The notes under the pieces were generated by a model that saw only the letters and a list, made by a program, of their open reading frames with translations, searched no databases and was not told the origin of the DNA. From an uncultured Clostridia bacterium (lineage in GTDB: Bacteria; Bacillota; Clostridia; Christensenellales; Aristaeellaceae): a DNA stretch of 7,617 nt. Position 1 is the stretch's first letter. Each line of letters starts with the position of its first letter. The stretch is from NCBI GenBank assembly GCA_946042585.1, contig CAMGDO010000035.1, positions 1 through 7,617 of the forward strand, given 5' to 3'. Shown piece after piece: positions 1 to 5,464 of this stretch. The translations under genes were made by a program, and so were the position numbers.

Positions 1-41
1 CCTCTACGTCTCGTGGGCTCGGAGATGTGTATAAGAGACAG
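1..41. other. Residual Nextera/Tn5 sequencing adapter
   Basis: Positions 8-22 read GTCTCGTGGGCTCGG and 23-41 read AGATGTGTATAAGAGACAG. Together these are the standard Nextera read-2 adapter ending in the Tn5 mosaic end. Bases 1-7 lie where an index sequence would be. This is library DNA, not part of the genome. On the reverse strand it encodes the tail SYTHLRAHET, a known contaminant peptide in predicted proteins. The genomic sequence therefore begins at about 42, and the left edge of the window is an artificial contig end. Confidence 0.97.
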
Positions 42-187
42 TCCTGATCGGGCTGCTTGTTTTCGAGGTTTGGTTCGTGGTGTTCGCTGCGCTGAGGGGA
101 TTCAGCGCGGCGGACGAACACGCGATGAAGCTGGAGGAGGAATACGATGGAGAGCATGAGCAAGATGCCGGGGATTCCGGGCATTGA
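42..187 (+). CDS. C-terminal fragment of a small membrane protein (5' end missing)
   Basis: The frame is open from the adapter junction (first whole codon CTG at 44) to TGA at 185-187, giving about 47 residues. It starts inside a hydrophobic stretch (LIGLLVFEVWFVVFAAL) that looks like one transmembrane helix, followed by a strongly acidic, charged tail (EEEYDGEHEQD). The N-terminus is lost at the contig end, so family and full length cannot be told. It overlaps the next gene by 41 bp, and that gene's ribosome site lies within this frame, as expected of a real coupled gene. A small phage membrane protein is possible, but the function is unknown. Confidence 0.5.
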
Positions 188-791
188 CGAGGGCGGTTCG
201 CGCTTTGAACAGATGCTCGACGGCATGCGGGCGGTGCGGGTGCGCGAATCCGTCGCGCCGGTGATGAAGCCTGTGCGCAGGCAGGAGCCGCGCGCGGAGG
301 CTCCGGTGATGGAGGCCAACGGGCAGGAGATGCGGGCGATCGAGGTGCTGGCGGCGCTGGACGCGCAGCTGGAGCGCGGCGAAGATGCGCTGAAGGATCG
401 GCTGTCGAAGATCCCAAACGGCTGGCGCGACTACCGGCTGGCGGTGAAGACGGCGGGGCGCGTCCTTGTGGCGCTGTACGACACGCTTCCGGAGAAGAAC
501 ATGCGCCGGATGCGCATGATCGCAGACCACGGCGAGGTGGTGATCCGGCAGAAGTGCAGCGCGCGGCCGGATTACGTGCAGCTGATCGCAAACGACGATC
601 TGAAGGCACTGGTGAACCGCGTGATCGCATCGGAGTGCGCGATGTGCCTAAACGACGTGACCGCGCAGAAGCACTGCCCGCTGCGGGAGGTGCTGGAGCG
701 CGTGGCGCCTACCGAAAGGGTGCGGCAGAACGGCATGTGCGCATATCTGGACGTGGCCGCGGGAAATGAACTTGGGAGGTATCTGAAATGA
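147..791 (+). CDS. Conserved phage protein with a C-terminal cysteine cluster (DUF5651-like)
   Basis: The product has 214 residues. The ATG at 147 is preceded by GGAGGAGG at 133-140 with 6 nt spacing, which supports this start. Residues 1-60 are low-complexity and charged and probably disordered. Residues 65-160 look helical, with the segment NGWRDYRLAVKTAGRVLVAL. The C-terminal part has C164-x2-C167, C177 and C198 in the context ECAMC...KHCPLREVL...GMCAY, resembling a small metal-binding module. This Cys-x2-Cys...Cys-x-L-R...Cys pattern recalls Firmicutes phage proteins of the DUF5651 type; that assignment is from memory of the pattern and is tentative. The stop overlaps the next start (ATGA at 788-791). 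No biochemical role is known to me. The neighbours (MazG-like protein, SSB) suggest an early or replication-module gene. Confidence 0.7.
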   Translation: MESMSKMPGIPGIDEGGSRFEQMLDGMRAVRVRESVAPVMKPVRRQEPRAEAPVMEANGQEMRAIEVLAALDAQLERGEDALKDRLSKIPNGWRDYRLAVKTAGRVLVALYDTLPEKNMRRMRMIADHGEVVIRQKCSARPDYVQLIANDDLKALVNRVIASECAMCLNDVTAQKHCPLREVLERVAPTERVRQNGMCAYLDVAAGNELGRYLK

Positions 792-1123
792 AGACCTTTT
801 ACGAATACCAGCGCCTGGCGCGCAGGACGCAGAACAGGAGCCTGAGCCCGGAGGAGTGCGAGCGCCACGCGCTGCACGGACTCGCCGGGGAGGTGGGCGA
901 AATCCATTCGATGTACCAGAAGGCGCTGCAGGGGCACCCGTTCGACGAGGCGCATCTGGTAAGTGAGATGGGCGATATCCTGTGGTTTATCGCGGAGCTG
1001 GCGGACGTGCTCCACGTATCGCTTGCCGAAATCGCCGGGCACAACATCGAAAAGCTGCGCAGGCGGTTCCCGGACGGATTCAGCGAGGAGAAGTCGCTGC
1101 ACCGGGCGGAGGGGGATATTTGA
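788..1123 (+). CDS. MazG-like nucleoside triphosphate pyrophosphohydrolase
   Basis: This 111-residue protein should hydrolyse (d)NTPs to monophosphates and pyrophosphate in the cytoplasm. The all-alpha MazG/NTP-PPase signature is visible: E35-V-G-E38 (GLAGEVGEIHSMYQKAL) and E60-M-G-D63 (SEMGDILWFIAELADVL) give the four acidic Mg-binding residues on two helices. The third helix follows as IAGHNIEKLRRRFPDGFS (82-99), a typical end for the short single-domain phage MazG proteins. The start at 788 overlaps the previous stop as ATGA, with GGGAGGT about 9 nt upstream. In phages such enzymes are thought to adjust the nucleotide pool or lower host alarmone levels. Which substrate applies here cannot be read from sequence. 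Confidence 0.9.
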   Translation: MKTFYEYQRLARRTQNRSLSPEECERHALHGLAGEVGEIHSMYQKALQGHPFDEAHLVSEMGDILWFIAELADVLHVSLAEIAGHNIEKLRRRFPDGFSEEKSLHRAEGDI

Positions 1124-1190
1124 TCAAGGCTGCAGGCGCAGTGGCAGCATTTGCGGGATTTTCTGTGCGTTTTTCTCATAAATTCGCAGG

Positions 1191-1220
1191 AAATCAGAAC
1201 AAATCAGAACAAATCAGAGA
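1191..1220 (+). repeat. Three tandem 10-bp repeats upstream of ssb
   Basis: AAATCAGAAC occurs twice (1191-1200, 1201-1210), followed by AAATCAGAGA (1211-1220). The array lies in the 113-bp gap between the MazG-like gene and ssb and ends 17 bp before the ssb ATG, just upstream of the ribosome site AGGAGGG (about 1226-1232). The surrounding gap is richer in A and T than the genes around it. One-turn spacing of identical 10-mers suits a protein-binding site, either an operator or a translational operator for SSB, but no binding protein can be named. No convincing -35/-10 pair with normal spacing was found in the gap. Confidence 0.6.
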
Positions 1221-1236
1221 TTTACAGGAGGGAAAT

Positions 1237-1662
1237 ATGAATCAGGTGACTTTGATCGGGAATCTGGCGAACGACCCGGAGAGCCGCACGACGAACAGCG
1301 GCAAGGCGCAGTGCTCGTTCCGGCTGGCGGTGCAGCGGCGGTTTGCGAACCAGCAGGGCGTGCGCGAGGCGGATTTCTTCAATGTGGTCTGCTGGGGGAA
1401 GACGGCGGAGAACTGCGCGAAATATCTCGCGAAAGGCCGCAAGGCGGCGGTGGAGGGCAGCATTCAGAACCGCTCCTATGAGGCGCAGGACGGCTCGAAG
1501 CGCTACGTGACGGAGATCATCGCGGAGCACGTGGAGTTTATCGGCGGCGGGCAGGGCGCGCAGGAAACGAACGCGCAGCCGCAGGGCGCGCCGGATACGG
1601 GCAGGCAGGTAGGCATGCACGATGGTTTCACCGAGGTTGACGACGATGATCTGCCGTTCTGA
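1237..1662 (+). CDS. ssb: Single-stranded DNA-binding protein
   Basis: The 141-residue product is a classical bacterial/phage SSB that coats ssDNA during replication and recombination. The OB-fold begins at the N-terminus (MNQVTLIGNLANDPESR) and carries the expected core strands: CSFRLAVQRRF (26-36), ADFFNVVCWGKTAENCAKYL (45-64) with W53, and KAAVEGSIQNRSYEAQDGSK (69-88). A Gly/Gln-rich linker at about 103-128 leads to the acidic tip DDDDLPF, which recruits partner proteins. The ATG at 1237 has AGGAGGG 4-5 nt upstream. The frame stays open upstream for another 255 bp, but the canonical SSB N-terminus and the ribosome site fix this start. The next gene begins only 15 bp after the stop, so ssb looks co-transcribed with the CRISPR cassette. 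Confidence 0.97.
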   Translation: MNQVTLIGNLANDPESRTTNSGKAQCSFRLAVQRRFANQQGVREADFFNVVCWGKTAENCAKYLAKGRKAAVEGSIQNRSYEAQDGSKRYVTEIIAEHVEFIGGGQGAQETNAQPQGAPDTGRQVGMHDGFTEVDDDDLPF

Positions 1663-1677
1663 CGGGAGGCGATGCCG

Positions 1678-2358
1678 ATGGTGATCTTATACAACACGCG
1701 CGACGGGCAGGGCAACGATTTTGTAAAGGAGGTGGAAATCAAGGAGTTTCCGGTGAGCGCTGCGAGCTTCCGATGCCCCGTATGCGGGGGAACGTTTGGC
1801 GAGGGCGTGCGGGTAAAGGACGCCGTATCGGCGAATTTTACCGACTGGGCCTATCTGGGGGAGTACATCTGCCGTGAATGCAGCCGCATGCTGAGCCTGT
1901 ACTTTTACAGCTACGAAATCAGCCCGAAGGGGATCGAGCTGTTCAACGCCCGCGAGGCGAGTGCGAAGATCCTTGGGCCGCACGAGCCGCCGTTTAGGAT
2001 CGTCATCACGGTCAGCCAGAAGAAGCATCTCTTTTACAAGAGCGCGGTCAATTACGATGCGGATTGCTTTTACATTAATCTGGAGGAAGAGCGGATTCAG
2101 ACCACGAAGGCGCGCATGCGCGAGCTGTTTGACTTTGTGGAGTGCCTGATCACGATCGGGCAGAGCAAGCGGCAGATGGCGGAGGGCGAGCTTTCCATGC
2201 AGACGATCGGGAAGGTTGGCTTTTCCGCGCTGGAAAAGCTGCAGCGCGAGCTGAAGTCGAGCAGGGAGATTCAGATTCCATTGTTCTGCGGACAGCCGCG
2301 GGACATTCATGAAGAGGAGGCGATCGAATGTATTACAACTTTGACACGGAGGATATGA
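1678..2358 (+). CDS. csf1: Csf1-like large-subunit protein of a type IV CRISPR effector
   Basis: The product has 226 residues. An ATG at 1672 lies only 1 nt after GGGAGGC (1664-1670), so the ATG at 1678 (7 nt spacing) is preferred. A four-cysteine zinc-finger-like module is seen: C33-P-V-C36 and C65-R-E-C68, with 28 residues between the pairs. The rest is a mixed, mostly helical region ending in QIPLFCGQPRDIH. In type IV systems Csf1 is a small Cas8-like subunit with a zinc-finger domain, sitting at the foot of the Csf2 backbone near the 5' end of the guide RNA. The assignment rests on the paired CxxC motifs, the length, and its place first in a cassette containing recognisable csf2 and csf3 genes. 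Sequence alone would not prove it. It overlaps the next gene by 31 bp. Confidence 0.72.
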   Translation: MVILYNTRDGQGNDFVKEVEIKEFPVSAASFRCPVCGGTFGEGVRVKDAVSANFTDWAYLGEYICRECSRMLSLYFYSYEISPKGIELFNAREASAKILGPHEPPFRIVITVSQKKHLFYKSAVNYDADCFYINLEEERIQTTKARMRELFDFVECLITIGQSKRQMAEGELSMQTIGKVGFSALEKLQRELKSSREIQIPLFCGQPRDIHEEEAIECITTLTRRI

Positions 2359-2747
2359 CGCGGGCCAAGGCGGCGCTGCTGCTGTACGCGATGTACCGCA
2401 GCCGGGACAAGCAGAGCAGCCTGAACGGCGTGGACACCTGGAAGCGGTTCACGGCATACATTCGCGGCGCGTGCCTGAAGAGCAGCACCACCGCAGAGTT
2501 TGTACAGGCATTTTGCAAAAAGGCGCAGGTGAGCGCGATTGTGCCGAAATATCTGGACGATGGTCAGCCGGTGATGCTGCCGGGCGGCGAGATGATCGCG
2601 GCGGAGGGCGTGCACGACTATCGGTCGTCGATCATTGCGGACGACGACTTGCTGCCGGTGCTGAACCGGGAGAGCATGTATTTGACGCTGCTGGTGCGGG
2701 AGCGCATTCAGCGCGAAAGACTGGAGGGCGAAAATGATGAGGCTTGA
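2328..2747 (+). CDS. cas11: Small helical protein in the Cas11 (small subunit) position
   Basis: The product has 139 residues. The ATG at 2328 is preceded by GAGGAGG (2314-2320) at 7 nt, inside the end of csf1. The sequence looks almost wholly alpha-helical: RAKAALLLYAMYRSR (12-26), a helix around TWKRFTAYIRGACLKSS (37-53), TAEFVQAFCKKAQ (55-67), and a C-terminal charged helix SMYLTLLVRERIQRERLEGE. No catalytic motif is visible. Type IV-B loci carry a small alpha-helical Cas11 subunit that lines the Csf2 filament. Size, predicted fold and placement between csf1 and csf2 fit that role, but small subunits diverge so fast that this call rests mainly on context. The stop lies 14 bp inside csf2. 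Confidence 0.6.
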   Translation: MYYNFDTEDMTRAKAALLLYAMYRSRDKQSSLNGVDTWKRFTAYIRGACLKSSTTAEFVQAFCKKAQVSAIVPKYLDDGQPVMLPGGEMIAAEGVHDYRSSIIADDDLLPVLNRESMYLTLLVRERIQRERLEGENDEA

Positions 2748-3624
2748 AATTCGATACGACATGACGGCCCCGGTATCCCACATTGGCGAAACGGCGTCCA
2801 CCGGCGCGTACTTCAATATGATTCAGACCAGCGCGGGCAGGCTGCCGGTGATTACCGGGAATTCCATTCGCGGGCAGATCCGGGACGCGGGTGCGGGCGA
2901 GCTGCTGGACAGAATCGGCGAGACGGTGGACAAGGAGGTCTTCCACGTGCTGTTTTCCGGCGGCAACGTATCCGCCTCGATGAAGGACGACGTCGGCCGG
3001 GCGGCAGCGGTGCGCGAGCGGTTCCCGCTGATATCGCTGCTGGGCGGCGCGCTCGGGACGATGATCATGTCCGGGAAGCTGCTGTGCGGATTTGCCTACC
3101 CCATCTGCACGGAGACAGAGGATCTGCTGGGCATTCCTTCGGACGTGAGCTGGCACAGCCTGATTGACGAGATCGAGTTCACGCGCACGGACGACGCGAA
3201 GAACGACCGCATGGCGGCGGCCTATATCTCCGATGCGGACGCGGAAAGCGTGGGGCAGGCGTCGCAGCAGATGCGATATGCCGTTCAGTACATGGCGGCG
3301 GGCACGGAGTTTCTGCAGCGGCTCACGCTGCTCCCCGGTACGAGCGATGCTGAGCTCGGCGCGCTGCTCTCCGCCCTTGAATACTGGTGGCGCACGGCGC
3401 CGCGCCTGGGCGGCATGAGCGCAAAGGGCTTCGGCGCATTCAACGCGACCGCTGCGCTGGATGGCGCGGAGGCGATCCGCGTGGCGGACGGCGCGCTGTG
3501 GATTTCGGGTTCGGCGCAGCAGCTGATCGATCTGTACAGGCAGGGCACGATGGACTGCGCGAAGGACTTCGAGCTGCTGAAGGGGGCCAAGAAGAATGGC
3601 AAAAAAGCCAACGGTTCCGATTAA
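2734..3624 (+). CDS. csf2: Csf2, Cas7-like RNA-binding backbone subunit of a type IV CRISPR effector
   Basis: The product has 296 residues and the RAMP/Cas7 hallmarks of Csf2. The N-terminal strand and loop RLEIRYDMTAPVSHIGE (3-19) is followed by LPVITGNSIRGQIRDAGA (37-54), the strand-turn-helix typical of Cas7-like proteins (P-V-x-x-G-N-S-x-R-G-x-x-R-D). Residues 100-120 form a Gly-rich segment (SLLGGALG). Near the C-terminus, LGGMSAKGFGAFNA (225-238) matches the glycine-rich loop of the second RRM half. In known type IV complexes Csf2 polymerises along the guide RNA. Starts at 2734 and 2737 (ATGATG) both suit the GGAGGG site at 2723-2728; the first is used here. It overlaps csf3 by 29 bp, indicating coupled translation. 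Of the cassette, this gene gives the clearest CRISPR signal. Confidence 0.85.
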   Translation: MMRLEIRYDMTAPVSHIGETASTGAYFNMIQTSAGRLPVITGNSIRGQIRDAGAGELLDRIGETVDKEVFHVLFSGGNVSASMKDDVGRAAAVRERFPLISLLGGALGTMIMSGKLLCGFAYPICTETEDLLGIPSDVSWHSLIDEIEFTRTDDAKNDRMAAAYISDADAESVGQASQQMRYAVQYMAAGTEFLQRLTLLPGTSDAELGALLSALEYWWRTAPRLGGMSAKGFGAFNATAALDGAEAIRVADGALWISGSAQQLIDLYRQGTMDCAKDFELLKGAKKNGKKANGSD

Positions 3625-4300
3625 GGTCGTGGCGGTGCTGGAGGACGGGAGGATCAACAGCGCAGACGGCATCATCATGCTGGACGCAATTCTGTATCAC
3701 GCCTGGTTCTGGGCGCATGCGCCCCATGTGCTGGAAGGGCGGGGCGGGGACGGCGTTCCGGGGGACGGCTATATCGGCCTCCCCCTCCGGCAGGACGCCG
3801 GCAACCGCTGGTTCGCCAGCCGCGCCGTATATGAGCAGGAGGGTGTATCCGTGGAGCACTGGAACAAGCGTCCGAACTTCTTTGCGGCGGATGCAGGCCG
3901 GCATCTGAATCTGCCCAAAGGCGTGATTTCTTCCGGCGTTGGTCTCTATCGCGCCTATCGGATGCCGCAGGTGATTAGGCACATTCGAGGCGGACGGCTG
4001 ACCTTCTGGGCGCTCGGGCATGCGGATGAGGTCAGGGCGCTGCTGGGCAGCATTCCTGCCGTGGGCAAGAAAGCGGCGATGGGCTGGGGCGCTGTGCGGT
4101 CGTGGACGGTGGAGGAATGCGGCGAGGACTACAGCACGTTCCACCCGGAATACGGGCTGATGCGGCCGATGCCGGTGGATAGAATGCCCGGGCTGGTGGG
4201 ATATCCTGTGATGGAATACGGCGTGCGCCCGCCATACTGGAAGCCCGTCAATCGCGCGCTGTGCTATGTTCCGGTGGTGGAGGCTGGCCATGAACTTTGA
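3596..4300 (+). CDS. csf3: Csf3, Cas5-like subunit of a type IV CRISPR effector
   Basis: The product has 234 residues. ATG at 3596 follows AGGGGG (3581-3586) by 9 nt and lies inside the end of csf2. The N-terminus, MAKKPTVPIKVVAVLEDGRI followed by DGIIMLDAILYHAWF (24-38), has the look of the first RAMP strand and helix. AVGKKAAMGWGAVRSWTVE (155-173) is the glycine-rich loop expected of Cas5/Cas6-type folds. Csf3 is the Cas5-like protein that caps the 5' handle of the guide RNA next to Csf1. The C-terminal 34 residues (201-234) are encoded in the 395-bp duplicated segment, but this copy is complete. The stop overlaps the first cysH start by 11 bp. The family call is good, though Cas5-like proteins diverge strongly. 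Confidence 0.8.
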   Translation: MAKKPTVPIKVVAVLEDGRINSADGIIMLDAILYHAWFWAHAPHVLEGRGGDGVPGDGYIGLPLRQDAGNRWFASRAVYEQEGVSVEHWNKRPNFFAADAGRHLNLPKGVISSGVGLYRAYRMPQVIRHIRGGRLTFWALGHADEVRALLGSIPAVGKKAAMGWGAVRSWTVEECGEDYSTFHPEYGLMRPMPVDRMPGLVGYPVMEYGVRPPYWKPVNRALCYVPVVEAGHEL

Positions 4301-4688
4301 CGACTTTCTGCGGCAGGGCGAGATCCGCCGCAAGATGCAGAGCTACATCGACAAGCGGGAAAAGGCCGTGGCCGTGGCGGCGGACGCCATCGCAAGCCAT
4401 CAGAAGGCCTATGTCAGCGTGTCCGGCGGCAAGGACAGCGTGGTCTGCGCGTGCATAGCGGACGAGGCTGCGCGCAGGGCTGGGCGAGAGCTCGTTCTGT
4501 GGGCGCATGTGTCCGACGCGAGCTTCCCCGGCACGGAGGAGACGATCGTGGCGCTGGCCGATCAGCTGGGCCGGGAGCTGGAGATCAGCCGTGGGATATC
4601 CTGTGATGGAATACGGCGTGCGCCCGCCATACTGGAAGCCCGTCAATCGCGCGCTGTGCTATGTTCCGGTGGTGGAGGCTGGCCATGA
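4290..4688 (+). pseudogene. Truncated first copy of cysH created by the duplication
   Basis: This frame starts with the same ATG context as the intact cysH (GGAGG at 4279-4283, 6 nt spacing) and encodes residues 1-101 identically, including the SGGKDS PP-loop at 45-50. It then runs out of frame into the duplicated csf3 tail (GISCDGIRRAPAILEARQ...) and stops at 4686-4688 after 132 residues. Everything after residue 101 of CysH is lost, including the GVRAYESKRR motif and the C-terminal half, so it is unlikely to be a working enzyme. Its TGA overlaps the ATG of the intact copy at 4685-4688, so translation could still couple through. If the duplication is an assembly error, this feature does not exist. 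Confidence 0.85.
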
Positions 4689-4695
4689 ACTTTGA
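4591..4695 (+). pseudogene. Duplicated 3' tail fragment of csf3
   Basis: The second repeat unit begins with csf3 codon 201 (GTG at 4591) and runs to a copy of the csf3 stop at 4693-4695, encoding the last 34 residues (VGYPVMEYGV... to EAGHEL). It has no start or ribosome site of its own and lies within the overlapping truncated cysH frame. It is a passive remnant of the duplication, but it supplies the normal upstream context (GGAGG at 4674-4678) for the intact cysH start. Confidence 0.85.
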
Positions 4696-5464
4696 CGACT
4701 TTCTGCGGCAGGGCGAGATCCGCCGCAAGATGCAGAGCTACATCGACAAGCGGGAAAAGGCCGTGGCCGTGGCGGCGGACGCCATCGCAAGCCATCAGAA
4801 GGCCTATGTCAGCGTGTCCGGCGGCAAGGACAGCGTGGTCTGCGCGTGCATAGCGGACGAGGCTGCGCGCAGGGCTGGGCGAGAGCTCGTTCTGTGGGCG
4901 CATGTGTCCGACGCGAGCTTCCCCGGCACGGAGGAGACGATCGTGGCGCTGGCCGATCAGCTGGGCCGGGAGCTGGAGATCAGCCGGTCAGAGGGCAGCG
5001 CCTACGACGCGCTGCGCAATCCGCAGCGGAGGGCTTTCGGCAAGACCGGCGTGTTTTTCGATTCCATCCGCGATTGGGTGCGGCAGTCCGGGTGCGATCT
5101 GTGCCTGACGGGCGTGCGCGCCTACGAAAGCAAGCGCCGCATGCAGGCTGCGAAAGCACACGGATCGTGTTTTCATTCCGGCGCAGGAGGTGACATTGAC
5201 ATATGCAATCCGATCACCTGGTTCAGGCTGGAGGATGTGGCCGCGGCGCTGCTGGACTACTGTGTGCCGGTTCATCCGATCTATCGCAAGTGCGCGATCG
5301 GAACCCGGGAGAACAAATTTGCGGAGGACGGGTTCATCCGGCTGGGGTACATCACCAGCCGCGACATTCTGAACAAGGGGACGCTGGTCTTTCTGAGGCT
5401 CAACTATCCGAAGGAGTGGCAAAAGCTGTGCGAAGCGTGGCCGGAGGCGAGGAACTATTGCTGA
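4685..5464 (+). CDS. cysH: CysH-like PP-loop protein associated with the type IV-B CRISPR cassette
   Basis: The intact 259-residue copy belongs to the PAPS-reductase/adenine-nucleotide alpha-hydrolase family. The PP-loop SGGKDS is at 45-50, followed by VLWAHVSDASFPGTEE (69-84), which corresponds to the conserved D...P.T.E region. CDLCLTGVRAYESKRRM (137-153) is the family's G-V-R-x-x-E-S-x-x-R motif, and CNPITWFRLEDVAAALLDY (174-192) is the usual W-x-x-x-D-V region. The C-terminal Cys-Gly-(Leu/Ile)-His active-site motif of true assimilatory PAPS reductases is absent; the protein ends ARNYC. cysH-like genes are recurrent partners of type IV-B CRISPR loci, and their role there is not settled. 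The start at 4685 has GGAGG 6 nt upstream and matches the pre-duplication arrangement. An ATP-dependent chemistry is likely; the substrate is unknown. Confidence 0.9.
   Translation: MNFDDFLRQGEIRRKMQSYIDKREKAVAVAADAIASHQKAYVSVSGGKDSVVCACIADEAARRAGRELVLWAHVSDASFPGTEETIVALADQLGRELEISRSEGSAYDALRNPQRRAFGKTGVFFDSIRDWVRQSGCDLCLTGVRAYESKRRMQAAKAHGSCFHSGAGGDIDICNPITWFRLEDVAAALLDYCVPVHPIYRKCAIGTRENKFAEDGFIRLGYITSRDILNKGTLVFLRLNYPKEWQKLCEAWPEARNYC

Larger units (their letters stand above)
4196..4985 (+). repeat. Perfect 395-bp tandem direct duplication across csf3/cysH
   Basis: Bases 4196-4590 are repeated without a single difference at 4591-4985, and the match runs one base further (G at 4591 and 4986). 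Flanking bases differ at once: 4195 is G while 4590 is C, and 4592 is T while 4987 is G. The unit covers csf3 codons 201 to stop plus cysH codons 1-101. Because the break lies downstream of the intact csf3 and upstream of the second cysH start, both genes survive, with a broken cysH copy between them. Total identity means it is either very recent or an assembly error. There is only 1 bp of homology at the joint, which argues against homologous recombination as its source. Confidence 0.97.

Noticed and set aside
4..630. Long reverse-strand open frame ending in SYTHLRAHET
   Set aside because: It is the shadow of the forward gene at 147 in GC-rich DNA, of low-complexity Pro/Ala/Ser/Arg composition, and its C-terminus is translated adapter.
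1191..1220. Three tandem 10-mers as a mini CRISPR array
   Set aside because: The repeats abut with no spacers and are far shorter than CRISPR repeats.
982..1662. SSB with an 85-residue N-terminal extension
   Set aside because: The frame is open but the extension overlaps the MazG-like gene and resembles no domain. The canonical SSB N-terminus with AGGAGGG lies at 1237.
2632..3678. 348-codon reverse-strand open frame opposite csf2
   Set aside because: Its Arg/His/Pro/Ala-rich composition is typical of antisense frames in high-GC genes, and the forward frame has clear Csf2 motifs and a proper ribosome site.
3440..4333. 297-codon reverse-strand open frame opposite csf3
   Set aside because: It is a composition-driven shadow with no domain. 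The forward Csf3 frame is supported by motifs and gene overlap.
4196..4985. The 395-bp duplication as an insertion sequence or att-flanked element
   Set aside because: The unit is made only of csf3 and cysH coding sequence, has no transposase, no terminal inverted repeats and no target-site duplication beyond 1 bp.
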